Shown: positions 1 through 11,105 of the stretch, piece by piece
How the letters are laid out: each line of letters begins with the position of its first letter
Numbering within the stretch: the first letter of the stretch is position 1
From: Combretum micranthum
Taxonomy: Eukaryota > Streptophyta > Magnoliopsida > Myrtales > Combretaceae
NCBI GenBank assembly: GCA_024138025.1
Contig: JAMXBD010000058.1
Coordinates: 248,001-312,000 of the forward strand
Direction: 5' to 3'
DNA length: 64,000 nt
Program-made: the position numbers and the translations under genes
The notes under the pieces: model-generated
The model's database searches: none
Told to the model about the DNA's origin: nothing
What the model saw: only the letters and a program-made list of their open reading frames with translations

Positions 1-1214
1 GGACTTACACGCCACGTTAGGACACCCAACCCACCACCACAAGCTTCAACAGAGGCATCTGTACATAGGAACATGCATAGCCAAAGTACACCCCTACCTC
101 CATCTCCACCACCAAGACCGTACAAAAGCATGTTACCTAACTTCATCAAAAGTAACTGCTTTTTAAGGAGCTTATGACAAGCCAGAAGGGGCAAAAGACT
201 GGTTATCTCAAATAGAAATGTCTTTTGATGCATATGAAGTTCCGCCCCATTTGCAAATCAAGTATGGAACATTCATGCTTCGTCTAAACGCTAGGATATG
301 GTGGGAGTCAAGGAAAAGAGATCTAATGACTCCAATCACTTGGGAAATGTTTAGACATGAGTTTTTGGAGAATTATTTTTCTAGGAAGTTTAAGAGTGAG
401 ATATAGTGCGGACTTCTTGGAAGTTGCACAAAAGGGAGGAACAACCGAACAATATGAAGCTGAGTTCAGTAGATTGTTGCAATATGCACCGGACTCCTAT
501 AAGTACAGTGAAGAATTGAAAAGACAAGTCTTTATAGGAAGACTTGACGAAGACTTAAGAATGAGGTTGGAAGAATTTAACATAAGAAATTTTCGAGAAA
601 AGAGCTCGAATTGTAGAAGAAGCAAGGAAAAAGAGAGAAAGAAGAAGAAGAAGACCCAATCGTTGAAAGGGAGTTTTACATAGAACCCCATCTCATGCCC
701 CTACCAAAGAAAATCAAGAGCGGCAATAGAAGGATCATACTAAGAGGTATTAAGTGTTGGAAAGGGTAATGGAGCACACTACCCAAAGGAGTGCCCCCAG
801 CTACTTGGAAAGAGTTTCTTCTGTGGAAATACAAACCACAAGATGTCAAAATGCCTAAACAGAAGGGTAGATGCTTGCTAAGTTTGCAACCAGAAAAGAC
901 ATTTTGCCAACAATTGTCCACAAGGAGGGAATATTCTGTCAAGATCGTCAGAGGAAGTTGTTCCTATGAGAATAAAGAAAGGAAATGGAAGTGGAAGTGA
1001 AAGCAGATCTGAACCTACTGCTTTAGGAAATCAAGTATACAACTTGCAAGGACTATGGATAGGTGAGGAAGTAAACAAAGAGAATGGAAACTTAACTGCT
1101 TTGGAGTACATTAGAGGCTATAATAGCGATGCAGGAACCAGTCAATCCCCAACCGTCTTTTATTGTGTCGTAACAGAAGAATATAAAGTTTTCTTTATGA
1201 GGATAATCACCTGA
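1..1214 (+). pseudogene. gag: Ty3/gypsy gag remnant with CCHC zinc knuckles
   Basis: Structural Gag of an LTR retrotransposon, decayed. From about 171 a frame reads AYDKPEGAKDWLSQIEMSFD, the typical start of the retrotransposon gag domain, and goes on with RLNARIWWESRK and ITWEMFRHEFLENYF (218-400). A frameshift near 385-405 moves the frame to one with FLEVAQKGGTTEQYEAEFSR and KRQVFIGRLDEDLRMRLEEF (to about 585), again classic gag. Further frame changes follow. At about 812-920 two zinc knuckles are recognisable: CGNTNHKMSKC, whose first cysteine has become serine, and CNQKRHFANNC (C-x2-C-x4-H-x4-C), with a TAA codon between its first two cysteines. A Gly/Ser/Glu-rich tail runs to 1214. Several stops and shifts make it non-functional. 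Bases 1-170 read as an anonymous Pro/Ser-rich lead-in. Confidence 0.85.
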
Positions 1215-3006
1215 TGTGTACATAAGAAGATTAGCGAATCAGAATGTTTTACTCTCTTGAAATCCAAAGTAGTACATTCTTTTGGTACATCCAGATTTCC
1301 TTTGACAAACAATCAACCTAGTTTAAGATAATGCGAAAGAAGGATAAAACCAAAGGAAATTGGTTGAACTTCCAACAAGGACGTGAGGACATGAGGTCAC
1401 CTATGACTCTAAGGAACAATGGAATTAAGTAATCGTTTGGATAAGATGTATATCTCCCAAATAAGATCCCAATAAGGAGAAACAAGGAAAACATAGAGCT
1501 TACAAAACAAAAAGAAAATAGTTGGCAAAGGAATTGCTAACATAAGGGAAGAACAGACACCTTCTTTCAAGATTGATAAAGGAAATTAATTAGCTATAGA
1601 ATAAAGGGGAATCGACCTTTGGAGACATTCATAAGATCCAATAAGAAGTCTTGAAAAAAGAAATTCTGAATACAGATTTCACTCAGAGACACATGAGAAA
1701 TAGAAGTTGGAAGGATAACAAACGAGAAAAATCAAGACCTTACAAAGTGAAGTATGCCATCACGAAATATACCCAACCAGATATAATAAAGAAAGACCCT
1801 AAGCCAACGTGTTAATTTTCGGAAAGGAACAAAGTGAAAACCTTCTAAAAGAACAAACACGTTTCTCTCAAGATTAAGATCACGATATCACCAATAAAGG
1901 ATCAAATCAAGAAGGCGTGACCCTCACCTTCTTCATAACCCCACAAGTTTTAGTAATGATTTCTGGAGAGTGATATAGCCTGAAAAAGGAAAGAAACAAT
2001 ACAATCTCAAGTACAGGAACTAAAGAGAATTGAAAAGCCAAATCTTGAAACCCGCAACAAGGTTTAAAAGAGGAACCACGTCAGTAGGATATTAAGATCA
2101 ACCGTAAAAAAAAAAAAAATAATAAAAGAGCTGAGACAAGAAGATACGAAGGATAAAGAAGGAATAGAGGAAGAAAGATGTATTAAAGAAAGCTGAAGGA
2201 TGATTTAGCATAACCTAAGGACAAAGAAGTTAGTAAGAAGGAATCATGAGTACAGTTCATAATTTAGGACCAACAACATATTTAAGGAGAACTCAGATAA
2301 ACCAAAGTTCAAAGGGACATTAGAAGAAATGAAATTTGGATAAAGAGATAAAGACACCAAAGGATGAAAAGGTTTTCAAAGAAAACAGAATTAACCTTCT
2401 CAAGATCTTGAATTTCTCACAAACAAAAACAAGAAGGCAAGGATGCTTGTGGTATAAATTGAGTAACTCACAAAGATAGTTCATTCCATTACCGGTCAAA
2501 TATAACACTCTCTAAGGAGAAAAGAGATCGGTCAAGAGATATGACAGTAGGAATGAAGAGAAGCTAATGAAGAAGTTTTGGACCCCTGATACTACAAACA
2601 CTAAGGAAAATCATTCAAATACCTTAGAAGAACAATTAAGAGCATCTCATGAGATGATAAAAGCACAAGATAGATGAATCGAAAAAAAAGACCTTAAAAA
2701 TCTCAAATTGAGAAAACAAGTGAGTTTAAAGATAGACGAAAAGGAAGTTGATCATTACATCGGAGATGTGCAACAATTCCCTGTTTGACAAAAGATTAAG
2801 GAATCAAGTTATAAGGGTAAAAGTTAATGTTTTAAAGGAAAAATTTCCTTATGAAGATATACCCAGTACCGATATGTATCCACAAGAGTTCAGAGGATGA
2901 ACGAGGAAACCAATTAAAGAAATTTTGAAAAAAAAGACGCATAACCCATGTAACCAAGTTGTAACCACAAATAGGAATTTCCAAGTTTTGAGGACAAAAC
3001 TTTCTT
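1215..3006 (+). pseudogene. heavily decayed or deleted pol region
   Basis: About 1.8 kb of A/G-rich sequence between the gag remnant and the polypurine tract, with stops in every frame. Intact Ty3 pol needs roughly 3.4 kb, so at least half is missing. I find no DTGA protease, no xxDD reverse transcriptase and no HHCC integrase motif. Around 2560-2680 a frame reads EEKLMKKFWTPDTTN and EEQLRASHEMIKAQDR, loosely like the linker before the integrase C-terminal domain (LMGPE..., LRAAQDRQ). The last codons before the purine tract read FEDKTFFKGG, the usual end of Ty3 pol. Assignment rests on position and on these weak similarities. Confidence 0.5.
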
Positions 3007-3007
3007 T

Positions 3008-3019
3008 AAGGGGGGTAGG
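3008..3019 (+). other. polypurine tract before the 3' LTR
   Basis: AAGGGGGGTAGG lies one base before the TGTAAACCCC start of LL1. In LTR elements this tract primes plus-strand DNA synthesis and directly abuts the 3' LTR, which fixes the element's orientation as plus. Confidence 0.85.
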
Positions 3020-3725
3020 TTGTAAACCCCTAAATTTTCGAAATCGGTTTAGCATAAAACCCTAACCGGAAGTCAAACGAAACCCTAAAGGTCAACAAAA
3101 CCCTAGTTTACCGTATCAATGTAAATCCGGCATTGCCGTTTTCTTTGGCCTGGAAAAACGAAGTTGGGATAATTAGCTCCAATAGCTCGTAATAACCATA
3201 GGTTTCATAAAAGTTTCCGTTTCGCGAAATTCGGGAGTCCTTCGAACCCGATCGGACACAGTTCTCGAAAAACATGTCCGGAAGCCCGGAATAGTAAAAA
3301 TATTCCGAATACACCGTTAGATTCGTAAAAATATAAGTTTTCCAAAAATATCAATTTCGTAATTTTTCGGTAAGTAAAAATAATAGATATAGCTATTATA
3401 CGCGTATTTTCTTACTACCGGTACTTTAATTGTCACATCTACTTTATATTACACTATTCATTACTATTCTACACTATTCTTTTATCTCTACTTTTTCTTA
3501 CACCTACTCCTACACTCTACATAACCTATAGTCTTAACTTTTTACCTTTCCCATAACTTTATATCACATCTATCTTACAAATTACATCTTTTATTTTCCA
3601 AAAAGTCAAAAAGTTAAATCATCCTCCCCTCCTACAAGCATGGCCGGCGCCCCATCTCTCTCTTCCCTCTCCAATTGTTTTAATTTTTCATTTTTTAATC
3701 ACACAAAAATCACTCCCAATTTTCC

Positions 3726-3733
3726 TATAAATA
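3726..3733 (+). promoter_or_regulatory. TATA box of LL1
   Basis: TATAAATA followed by CCCCCC and a long CT-rich, ATG-free leader. The same TATAAATA plus CT-rich sequence occurs at the matching place in the other complete plus-strand copies. It should drive transcription into the remaining 3 kb of the LTR. Confidence 0.75.
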
Positions 3734-4093
3734 CCCCCCTTCTCTTTCACTTCTTTCTCACCACTTCTACACTAAAATTACTCTCTCAAAATCTCTCTAG
3801 AATTTCTCTCCAAGAAGCTCTTCAAGAAGTTCTCTTTAAGCTCATCTTCTTTAAGTAAAAGTTCTTCAAGAAGTCTCCATGTTCATCTACTTAGTATGAG
3901 CTTAGTGTATGTTTTCTAAAACCATGAAGGTTAAGAAAGTAACAATAGGTTCATACTTTGTTTTTGTTCATAACCACAATTCCTTTATGTTCATGTTTCC
4001 TCTATATATTCATTATGTTTTTCTTATGTTCATTTGTCTCTTTTATGTTCATAACTATCTACTATATCTAGGTAACTATATACATATTCTTTA

Positions 4094-4310
4094 GAGCATA
4101 TAAGCTCACTTGCAATTTATTTAGTTCATGCAAAGCAATTTATTTACTTTCCATTGCAATTTATTTATTCATTCCTTGTTAAAATTAAGACTAGTCTCTA
4201 GTCTTAGACTTGTCCTCATCAAGTCAAAACAAGCTTTTCTTCTTTCATTTTATTTCATTATGGGACTAGTTTATTTCTTAGTCCCGGGAGCCTTGAAAAA
4301 GCTAAGACTC
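4094..4310 (+). other. run of five short inverted repeats in the LTR leader
   Basis: Read directly: GAGC-atataa-GCTC (4094-4107); AAGACTAG-tct-CTAGTCTT (4187-4205, perfect 8-bp arms); GACTTG-tcctcat-CAAGTC (4207-4225); GGGACTA...TAGTCCC (4262-4285); GAG.CTT...AAG.CTC (4288-4310). The same ordered set follows the promoter in LL3 (from 14382), LL4 (from 19591), LL8 (about 42196-42400), LL10 (about 52748-52970) and, reversed, LL5 (about 25600-25830). Because it lies downstream of the TATA box it would be in the RNA. Confidence 0.7.
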
Positions 4311-5536
4311 CAATACTTGATTTTATTATTTATGCTTTACGTTATTTTGTTTATTATTATTCTCATAATCATGTTCATTTAGATTGTTGTCCAAAAGTTT
4401 CATTTTCTAAAGATAATGAAATAAAAGAAGACTTTTTGTCACTTAGAAATAAGTTTATGTAAAGTATAAAATCAACACCAAATAAACTCATTTCTTTTCA
4501 TGTTACCAAAAAGAGAACTCACTATAATTTATAAACTACTTTTGCTTTGAAAAGATACTAAAATCTTTATTATTCCACCTTGTTTTTCAAAAGGAGATAC
4601 TTTTGTTAAAATGGTTCTTTTCATAAGAAAGAAAATAAGATGGATGACTTAGGAGATTTTTAAGTAAAGACCTTTGCAAACTAATAGGCAAAAGAAAATT
4701 TATAGTTTGAAAACAATAAAGTTATTTCTTTTTCGAGTTACAAGAGGAAATTAATAGAATTATAGAAATTAGTTTTTCTACAAGAAGTCCATAATTGTTC
4801 CACATTATTTTTATACAAGGACGATTATTTTTGAAAAATATGAGACATGAGAAAGAGAATGAGAAATATCAAGTAAAGATTTTTGCAAAACAATTAAACA
4901 AAGGAATTTACACAAGAAAAATGAAGAATAGCATATTTTCTAGAAAACTTCAAATATAGTATTAATGTAACTTAGAAAGTAGAAAATTTTATTTTCAAAA
5001 GTCACTTAGAAAAAGATAAATAAAACCAACATAAAACGTTTTTAGAAAATAAAGAAAACAAGGTATTCATTTCAAAGAAATTTACAAAAACAATTTCCGA
5101 AAAGCTTCAACCCGACATTGTTTTACCTAAGAAAAATAATTGGACAACAAGACACTTGAGCATGCTTAAATATGAGTTATATAGTTATAAAAAGAGAATT
5201 TTTCAACTATATAGATAACTAAGTATTTATCAAACAAATTTTGATTTCTTGAACCAAAGTTGTTTTTTTATTTGGAAATCCGTGGTGAACTTTGTCGCCA
5301 CTTTTTCAGAGCCTATATAACCTTGTTTGTGGGAAATAATTTTAGAAATGGGTAGATCTTTTCGAGTAGATAGAAATCGGTATATTATATGCGCGATTCC
5401 GAGTTAAAATGACCAAGTTATGGCCATTTTAAGTTGGAACATTCTTCTATACGAACTTTGACGTTCTTTGACATTGTTTTGTCAAAATTCAAGAAAATCT
5501 TCAAGAAAAACTCATTATGGGTATTTTCTTTGGTTA

Positions 5537-5643
5537 GGTGATCCCGAGGAAGGATTTCTTCACCCCGAGGACTATTACGATTTAGTGGAGCGTGTGAACG
5601 ACTCATCCGCTTAAGAGAAATAGACGGCAATGGCATCGTGAGT
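5537..5643 (+). other. exon-like conserved block with a short acidic reading frame
   Basis: An acceptor-like TTTGGTTAG is followed by a frame GDPEEGFLHPEDYYD (5537-5581), which in this copy stays open to TAA at 5612. An ATGGCATC (5630-5637) then abuts GTGAGT (5638), a good splice donor. Nine other LL copies have the same arrangement and frame length. Function unknown; it may be the second exon of the transcribed leader. Confidence 0.5.
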
Positions 5644-5974
5644 TATTTCCCCGTTATTTTCATACTCTTGCTTGTGCTTGTAAAATTAGTTGCACTAGAA
5701 TCTAAGCAAACTCAAAAAGAAGTGTATGATAATATGTTTAAGGAATACTAAGTATATCGAAACTCAATTTGTTTGTAATAAAGTTGTATGTACATTAATA
5801 TCTTGAATTGTTTGAAGTTGGTTGATCACTTGAAAGAAGTTAAATGTAACTACTAGACTTTAATTAAAGAAATTATTCATGCACTTCATATGTTGAGTCA
5901 CATTGCATTCGCTACTATACAATTGGTGGGACAAGTGTATAATAGTGGTGGTAGACATAACCGGTATATCATGT

Positions 5975-6150
5975 AAGTGGCGAGTAGGAGCCGGTAAGAA
6001 CTACTTAAATTGATGGCTAGTAGGAGCCGGTAATAACTACAAGTTTTTGGTGGCTAGTAGGAGCCTATAATAACTACAAAAATCTTTTCATGGCTAGTAG
6101 GAGCCTGTAATAACTACAAAATTTTTTATGGCGTATAGAGCCGGTAAGAC
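5975..6150 (+). repeat. degenerate tandem array, about 45-bp units
   Basis: Five units built on GGCTAGTAGGAGCCGGTAAT-AACTAC (three nearly identical, two variants). In each, TAGT...ACTA or a similar pair flanks an AGGAGCCxGTAA core, so each unit can fold as a small stem-loop. Corresponding arrays occur at the same place in other LL copies. Confidence 0.8.
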
Positions 6151-6208
6151 CTATAAAAGTGTTTAAAAAAAAAAGTGGTGGCTGTAATTGGCCTGAATCC
6201 CCAACCTC

Positions 6209-6258
6209 GAATGAAGGGCGTAAATTCATTCAACATATGATTCCCGGAAAGTCATATG
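6209..6258 (+). other. twin inverted repeats near the LTR 3' end
   Basis: GAATGAA (6209-6215) with TTCATTC (6225-6231), then CATATGA (6234-6240) with TCATATG (6252-6258) around a TTCCCGGAAAG loop. Other copies keep both stems with different, mutually matching arms. Confidence 0.75.
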
Positions 6259-7764
6259 TCTTGTATGCTCATGTGGTTGTTGCATTTCATACGTTTGAAT
6301 AATAAACTTGATTGATAATCTACTTCGAGTATGAATTTTGGGAATTACTCACTAAGCTTATTAGCTTATCCCCGATAGCTATCTTTTGCAGTTCACGTAT
6401 TTATGGCTAAGGCCACGTGGACCTTGTGGGTTTTGTATATTAGAATTTTGAATAAAGAGTAGCTTAGCATTAGCATGTTAATATGTATATAATAGAATAG
6501 TAAGTTGTCCCTAAGTTAAATTTTTTTTGCCATGAACAAATAAATATTGTGATTCTTCTTTTCTTAATATGTTTTTATATCTACTTAAGCTTCATTATTC
6601 CACATATGGTCCTCTAAAATTGTGAAAGTAAGCCTTACACTTAATATAAAAGCTTTTGGAAATGACTAGGGTTGTCATACTTAAACTTTAATATTGAGTG
6701 TGGCGAACTGTCACGTTTAGGGTACCCTTTGGGGCATGACAAGTTCCTTATGAATGAGCTCTGATACCGGGTCTCATTATCCAAACGAGTCCTCAGACCA
6801 TACCGATCAACATGCTAGGAGTAGCACGCTACCAAATGCAATATGTCCGATGCGATGCATGACCAATTTAACTTTTGCTTAGGTCAAAATATTCATACAT
6901 TCTTTAGAGTGACCAACCAATATCATACACATAACAGAGATAATATGAACAATGCAGTTATGCAATCGAATCATGGTTTCGATATGCTTTAGTATTCTTT
7001 GGCATACATTCATCATAGTCTCATCATCTATCCCATCCCCATTCATATCAATTTTTATCTTGTTCCTATGATTCTAATGCAACTAGCTACAAGCACAAAC
7101 AAGTAACAAAATAAGAAGAAAACTCACTCGGTCATTGGATCACCGGTCTTTTAGTAAAAGTAATCCGGTGGTAGGGAATCCTCGATTTCGGAGTCTCCTA
7201 AAAAGGAAGAAATACCTTAATAAGTATTTCATCACTTAACTAAATCAAACTATCTCATACAAACTATCAAATTCGTAAATCTTGTCCTATGCGGGAATTC
7301 CAACTTAAAACGGCCATAACTTGGTCGTTTCAACTCGGAATTTATCAAATTATATATCGATTTCTATCTACTTTGAAAGATCTATCTAATTCTAATATTA
7401 TTTTCAAGTTTTGAAAATATTTAGGTCATGAAACAGAGGGATCAGATCTGATCAGTAACGATCTCCATTTCCGAAAATAGTTTTGTAATTGCTTGAAATG
7501 TTCCTATTTGCTAATTCAAGAATACATGAAATATGAATGATCTCCTAACATGAATAACATGTGAAGAGTTTAATGTATACATGATCTTGATGATTTTTGC
7601 TAAAAGAAAATTTTATAACTTTTTATTTTTGCAAGACCACAATAACAACTAGTTATAAAAAATCAAGTTTTTTAACTTTGACATCACACTAGTGTTTTGG
7701 AATTCATTCTTAAGAATTTCTAGTTATCCTAGTTAAAATTGAGTCTTCATAACATATACTACCT

Positions 7765-8990
7765 AAGGCCTTCATTTTTACATAAAAATTTGCATTTTGC
7801 ACTTTGCAAATATGTTTTCAAATAGGATTTACTCAAAAATCTGAATTTTTAGAAATCCACTTTTTGAATGATTCCTTTGAGAAAAAATTGTTTAATGCAT
7901 TAAAATTTAAGACTTTACTATACCTACTACTTAAGGAATTCATTTAATACATAAAACTTTTATTTTAAACTTGAATAATAGGTGTTTTCATGGGCATCAT
8001 CCAAAGTTACGAATTTTACAAGTTGACTACTAACTCAAAATTTTCCATCTTGATTCTACTTCTTGTTTTACACATTAATCTCATCAAAACTCATTTCAAC
8101 TTGTAAAAATCACTACTTAATGATATCTATGACCTAGACTCTTCATTTTTCATATAAAACACAAGTTTTGAAGTTGATAAATGGGTTCTTAAGGCATAGT
8201 TTTGAAATCACCCGAATTTACAAATTTTGGATAAGACTCAAATTTCATACTTTGTAATCTCTTCCTATTTTTGAGAATCTCTACTAGTAGATCTACCATT
8301 TACTTGTCAAAAGCATCTCCTATTGATAACTATTCCATAAGCCTTCCATTTTCGAAACAAAACTTTCATTTTGGTGTTGAAGAATGGGTTTTCAAAATTG
8401 GTCTTGGTTGAGATCCGAATCTACCAAATTTATTTTTGGACATATCTTTTGATAAAATCCATCTAAACTTAGGAAAATCATCTTTTACATATCATATCTT
8501 AAGAACCTTTCATTTCTTGATAAAATCTTCATTTTTGAGTTGTAAAACATGTTTTTAAACTATGCCTTGGCCAAAATCCGAAAATGAGATTTTTATTTTG
8601 AAAATAACTTTTCAAAATCACCTTTGATTATTGTAAAAAGAAGTCTTGATGATCTACACCCACTAAACCTTCATTTTCTCAACTAAAACTTCCATTTTGA
8701 GACTTGAAAAGTGGTTTTTAAATATAGGTTTTGCCAAGATACGAATTTTACTATTTTTATTTAAGTTCAAAACCAAGATCTACACTTTCTATGATCATAA
8801 ATGTAAAAGAAATCCATGGAAGTAAACTATAAACTCATAAATCTAAACTTTACTCCTCAAAATCATTCATTTATGATATCTATTCCTTAAGCTCTTCATT
8901 TTAAATGGAAAATACACATTTTGAAGTTGAAAAATAGGTTTTCTAATTAGGGTTCCTTTTTTATCCGAATTTTCAAAAGTTATTTTTATT
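7765..8990 (-). repeat. degenerate tandem array, seven units of about 165-220 bp
   Basis: Units start near 7765, 7932, 8133, 8340, 8504, 8668 and 8888. Each has, on the plus strand, CTTCATTTT, a short A-rich stretch, CATTTTGAAGTTGAAAAATG or a variant, GGTTTT, then CCGAATTTxACAAATTT. LL7 has the same array in the same place, and LL11 has about three units (56740-57190), so unit number varies between copies. Confidence 0.7.
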
Positions 8991-9549
8991 GAAACTAATA
9001 TAGATCTTGAGCTTCCTAACACTTTTCTACTACCATTAAGCTATTACAAGTTATCTAAGAGCATAAAACAAAAGTCTAATGCATGTATGAACTTAAAACA
9101 ACTAGATCTAGTCTACTAAACTAGTTATAAATGCATGAACACTATGATGTTTATGTGAATCATGAATAGATGATGAATTAATCACTAATAATAATAACAA
9201 CATACCTTAATGATAAAACAAGATAATAGCATAATAACTCAAATAACATGATCTAAAATATTGTAATGGAAAGGATCTCATGTTTAAGTGTTTTCACTTC
9301 CTTAGCTTGAAGCTCATGGGGATTTTGTGTGGAATCACACATGAATGAACTTGCCATTACATGTTTCAAGATCCCAGAGTATAGATCTCTTGCTTATTTG
9401 TTGTGTGGAGTAAGAAATTTGAAGAAAAAACAAAGTGTGTGTGTGTGTAGAGGGAGGGGAGTTCACGGTTTGGAAGAGGAGAGGAAGAGAGAGTTTTTGA
9501 GTTTTTTGAAACAAAGGAAGTAAATGAAGGAGAGAGAAAAGAAAGAGAT

Positions 9550-9557
9550 TATTTATA
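9550..9557 (-). promoter_or_regulatory. TATA box of LL2
   Basis: Minus-strand TATAAATA. The purine-rich plus strand at 9430-9545 is the CT-rich leader seen downstream of the other LL promoters. Confidence 0.6.
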
Positions 9558-10267
9558 TTAAGTGATTTAGGGTTTGTTTTGTATTATAAAAGAAGAAAAA
9601 TAAAATGAATAGAGGGCAAATGGGGGGAGTTTGCGCCGGCCATGTGAGGAGTAAGAGAGAGTAGAGTTGTTTGAGTTGTGTTGTGTAAGATTTGGAATTA
9701 ATTAAAGTAATTTAAATGATAAAAGTTATATTGGAAAGGCAAATTGTAAGAAAATGATGTAATTTTAAGAGTAGGGTGTAAGGATGTAAGAAATAGGTTA
9801 TGGGTAGTTGTACTTGTGAATAGTGTAGAAGAATACAAAAAGAAATAGATTTGATATTTAAAGTACCGGTAGTAATAAAAATACGGTAAAATGGTTACAA
9901 TTGTAATTTTTATAACCCGAGAAATTATAAAACTTATATTTTTGAAATCCTTATAAAAATTTGGTTCTAAAGAATATTCTGGAATATTTTTTGACTTTCT
10001 AGTTCCGGGGCTCACTTTTTCGTAATGGAGCTCAAGAAGGTCAGGAATAGAAAATTTTTCGAAATCAAAACTTTCCATGGTTTAAAATATACTTTAAAAC
10101 AATATTCCACATTAAATTATTTTATAAAAGCTCTTTTGATATGAAACCGAAGGAAAGCCAGATCTAGGGTTTCTAGGTTTCTCTCACTAAGCTTGAACTC
10201 AACCGGTTTAGGGTTTCGTTTTTCCGTTTTTGAAGTTTATTTGATTACTAGGAAAACCGGGGTTTAC

Positions 10268-11105
10268 ATTATAAGAATAATAAAATTGTATAATGAATAA
10301 TAGTGAATAGCACCAAAAGACTAATTAATTACCGGTGTTAATGAAATACAAATAAATCGCAAAATCAGATAATTTTAGTTATTGAAAAATTATAAACCTG
10401 ATATTTTAGAAATCCTTATAAAAATATGATTCTAACGGTATTCATGGCATATTTTTTATATCTTGAGCCCCGAGATACGCTTTTCGTAGTCTGTATCCGA
10501 ACGGGTTTAAAATAGGTAAAAAATTTACCAATCTGATAATTTTAAGCGACCTTATATTACTACGAGCTATTCTACATGCTCAAACAACACCTCGGCCTCT
10601 AGAGCTAAGAGTGTGGAATTACCGAACTTAGACTACTGTATTCTACTTAGGGTTCCCGTGTGATTTTCCGATTTAGATCTTTGCCAATTTGGAAACTGAT
10701 GTTTTATGTTTATACAACATTTTTAATTTGAGAAATTTATTTTAAATTTTATTTTTGTAAGTATTTAATATCTCTCAATGTTTTCAGAATTCGTGAATTG
10801 ACTTTTATTTCCGAAGGTTTATCGTTATTTACCTTCTTAATAATTTGTTTTTGCGTTCTATACTACCCGATTTTACAATTCAAAGTTAAGTATGGAATTT
10901 GTTGTACGTAGTGGTTTTGAATGTAAAAACCGTTGAGTTCTTATTTTATTTTTAAGGAATCTTATTTTCTCAAGATTAAGAAATTCTCGAATTTGTTCGT
11001 GATTTAGGACTAGTCAAAGTTCGATTTTAATTTGGAGTCATTTTTAGAGTTTATTTTCGAAGTTCATTTTGGAATTATTTACTGAAATTTTCCAGGGTTT
11101 ATACA
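10268..11105 (-). repeat. extra LTR head upstream of a fossil LTR start in LL2
   Basis: Reading the minus strand, TGTAAACCCCGGTTTTCCTA starts at 10268, a perfect LL-type 5' terminus, but it lies inside LL2. The 837 bp in front of it (11105-10269) is a second head module with its own TGTATAAACCC start and its own copy of the block with ACCGGTAAT and the ACGAGT/GGCATT area. LL11 (54619-55472) and LL7 (about 36770-37592) have the same extra module. Confidence 0.7.

Larger units (their letters stand above)
1..6741 (+). mobile_element. Ty3/gypsy LTR retrotransposon, 5' part outside the window
   Basis: A plus-strand element whose internal region (gag remnant, decayed pol, polypurine tract) runs from the window start to 3020 and is followed by a 3.72-kb 3' LTR (LL1). 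The order gag, decayed sequence, purine tract, TGTAAACCCC is the normal Ty3 order. The 5' LTR and primer binding site lie upstream of base 1. The element sits inside a minus-strand LTR of the same superfamily (LL2), whose sequence resumes at 6742, so the LL2 end should also be upstream of the window. The target-site duplication cannot be checked; AGTTC (6742-6746) is the expected right copy. This is the only LL copy here that is attached to coding remnants. Confidence 0.85.
3021..6741 (+). repeat. LL1: 3' LTR, 3.72 kb
   Basis: Begins TGTAAACCCCTAAATTTTCG and ends GGGGCATGACA, so TG...CA termini. Closest visible relatives are LL8 (41156-44766) and LL3 (13275-16886). Internal order: 5' head with the block around TCTCGAAAAACATGTCCGG (about 3262), CT-rich promoter with TATAAATA at 3726, hairpin run 4094-4310, A/T-rich stretch to about 5270, conserved block with GAGTTAAAATGACCAAGTTA (5401), exon-like block 5537-5643, hairpin tandem array 5975-6150, twin hairpins 6209-6258, and a terminal block with GTTTAGGGTACCC. 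No plausible protein gene lies inside; short frames such as the one at 3640 span the promoter. Confidence 0.92.
6742..11105 (-). repeat. LL2: minus-strand long LTR, 3' end outside the window
   Basis: Minus-strand reading begins at 11105 as TGTATAAACCCTGGAAAATT and runs to 6742, where it is cut by the LL1 element. Plus-strand text from 6751 (TGAATGAGCTCTGATACCGG) matches LL7 from 31664, so about 680 bp of the LTR end is missing from this side. Closest relative is LL7; LL11 shares the same composite head. It contains the seven-unit array at 7765-8990, the promoter near 9550 and the internal fossil LTR start at 10268. No genes: the small open frame at 9698-10078 crosses the promoter and head and resembles no protein. 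Confidence 0.88.

Noticed and set aside
1400..2800. Possible reverse transcriptase remnants in the LL1 element
   Set aside because: No xxDD, no [12 protein letters not shown] or LPQ-like segment could be read in any frame; only weak integrase-linker resemblance remains near 2560-2680.
3640..3858. Frame starting MAGAPSLSSL across the LL1 promoter
   Set aside because: It begins upstream of the TATA box and runs through it; not conserved as a frame in LL3, LL4 or LL8.
5975..6150. tRNA-like fold in the GAGCC repeats
   Set aside because: Units are too short and have no acceptor, T-arm or A/B box arrangement.
3021..6741. Alternative reading of LL copies as MITE or TRIM-like elements
   Set aside because: TG...CA ends, 5-bp duplications, a polypurine tract and gag attached to LL1, and a promoter inside all point to genuine LTRs.
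7765..8990. Centromeric satellite
   Set aside because: Units are degenerate, few, and confined to LTR interiors at the same position in each copy.
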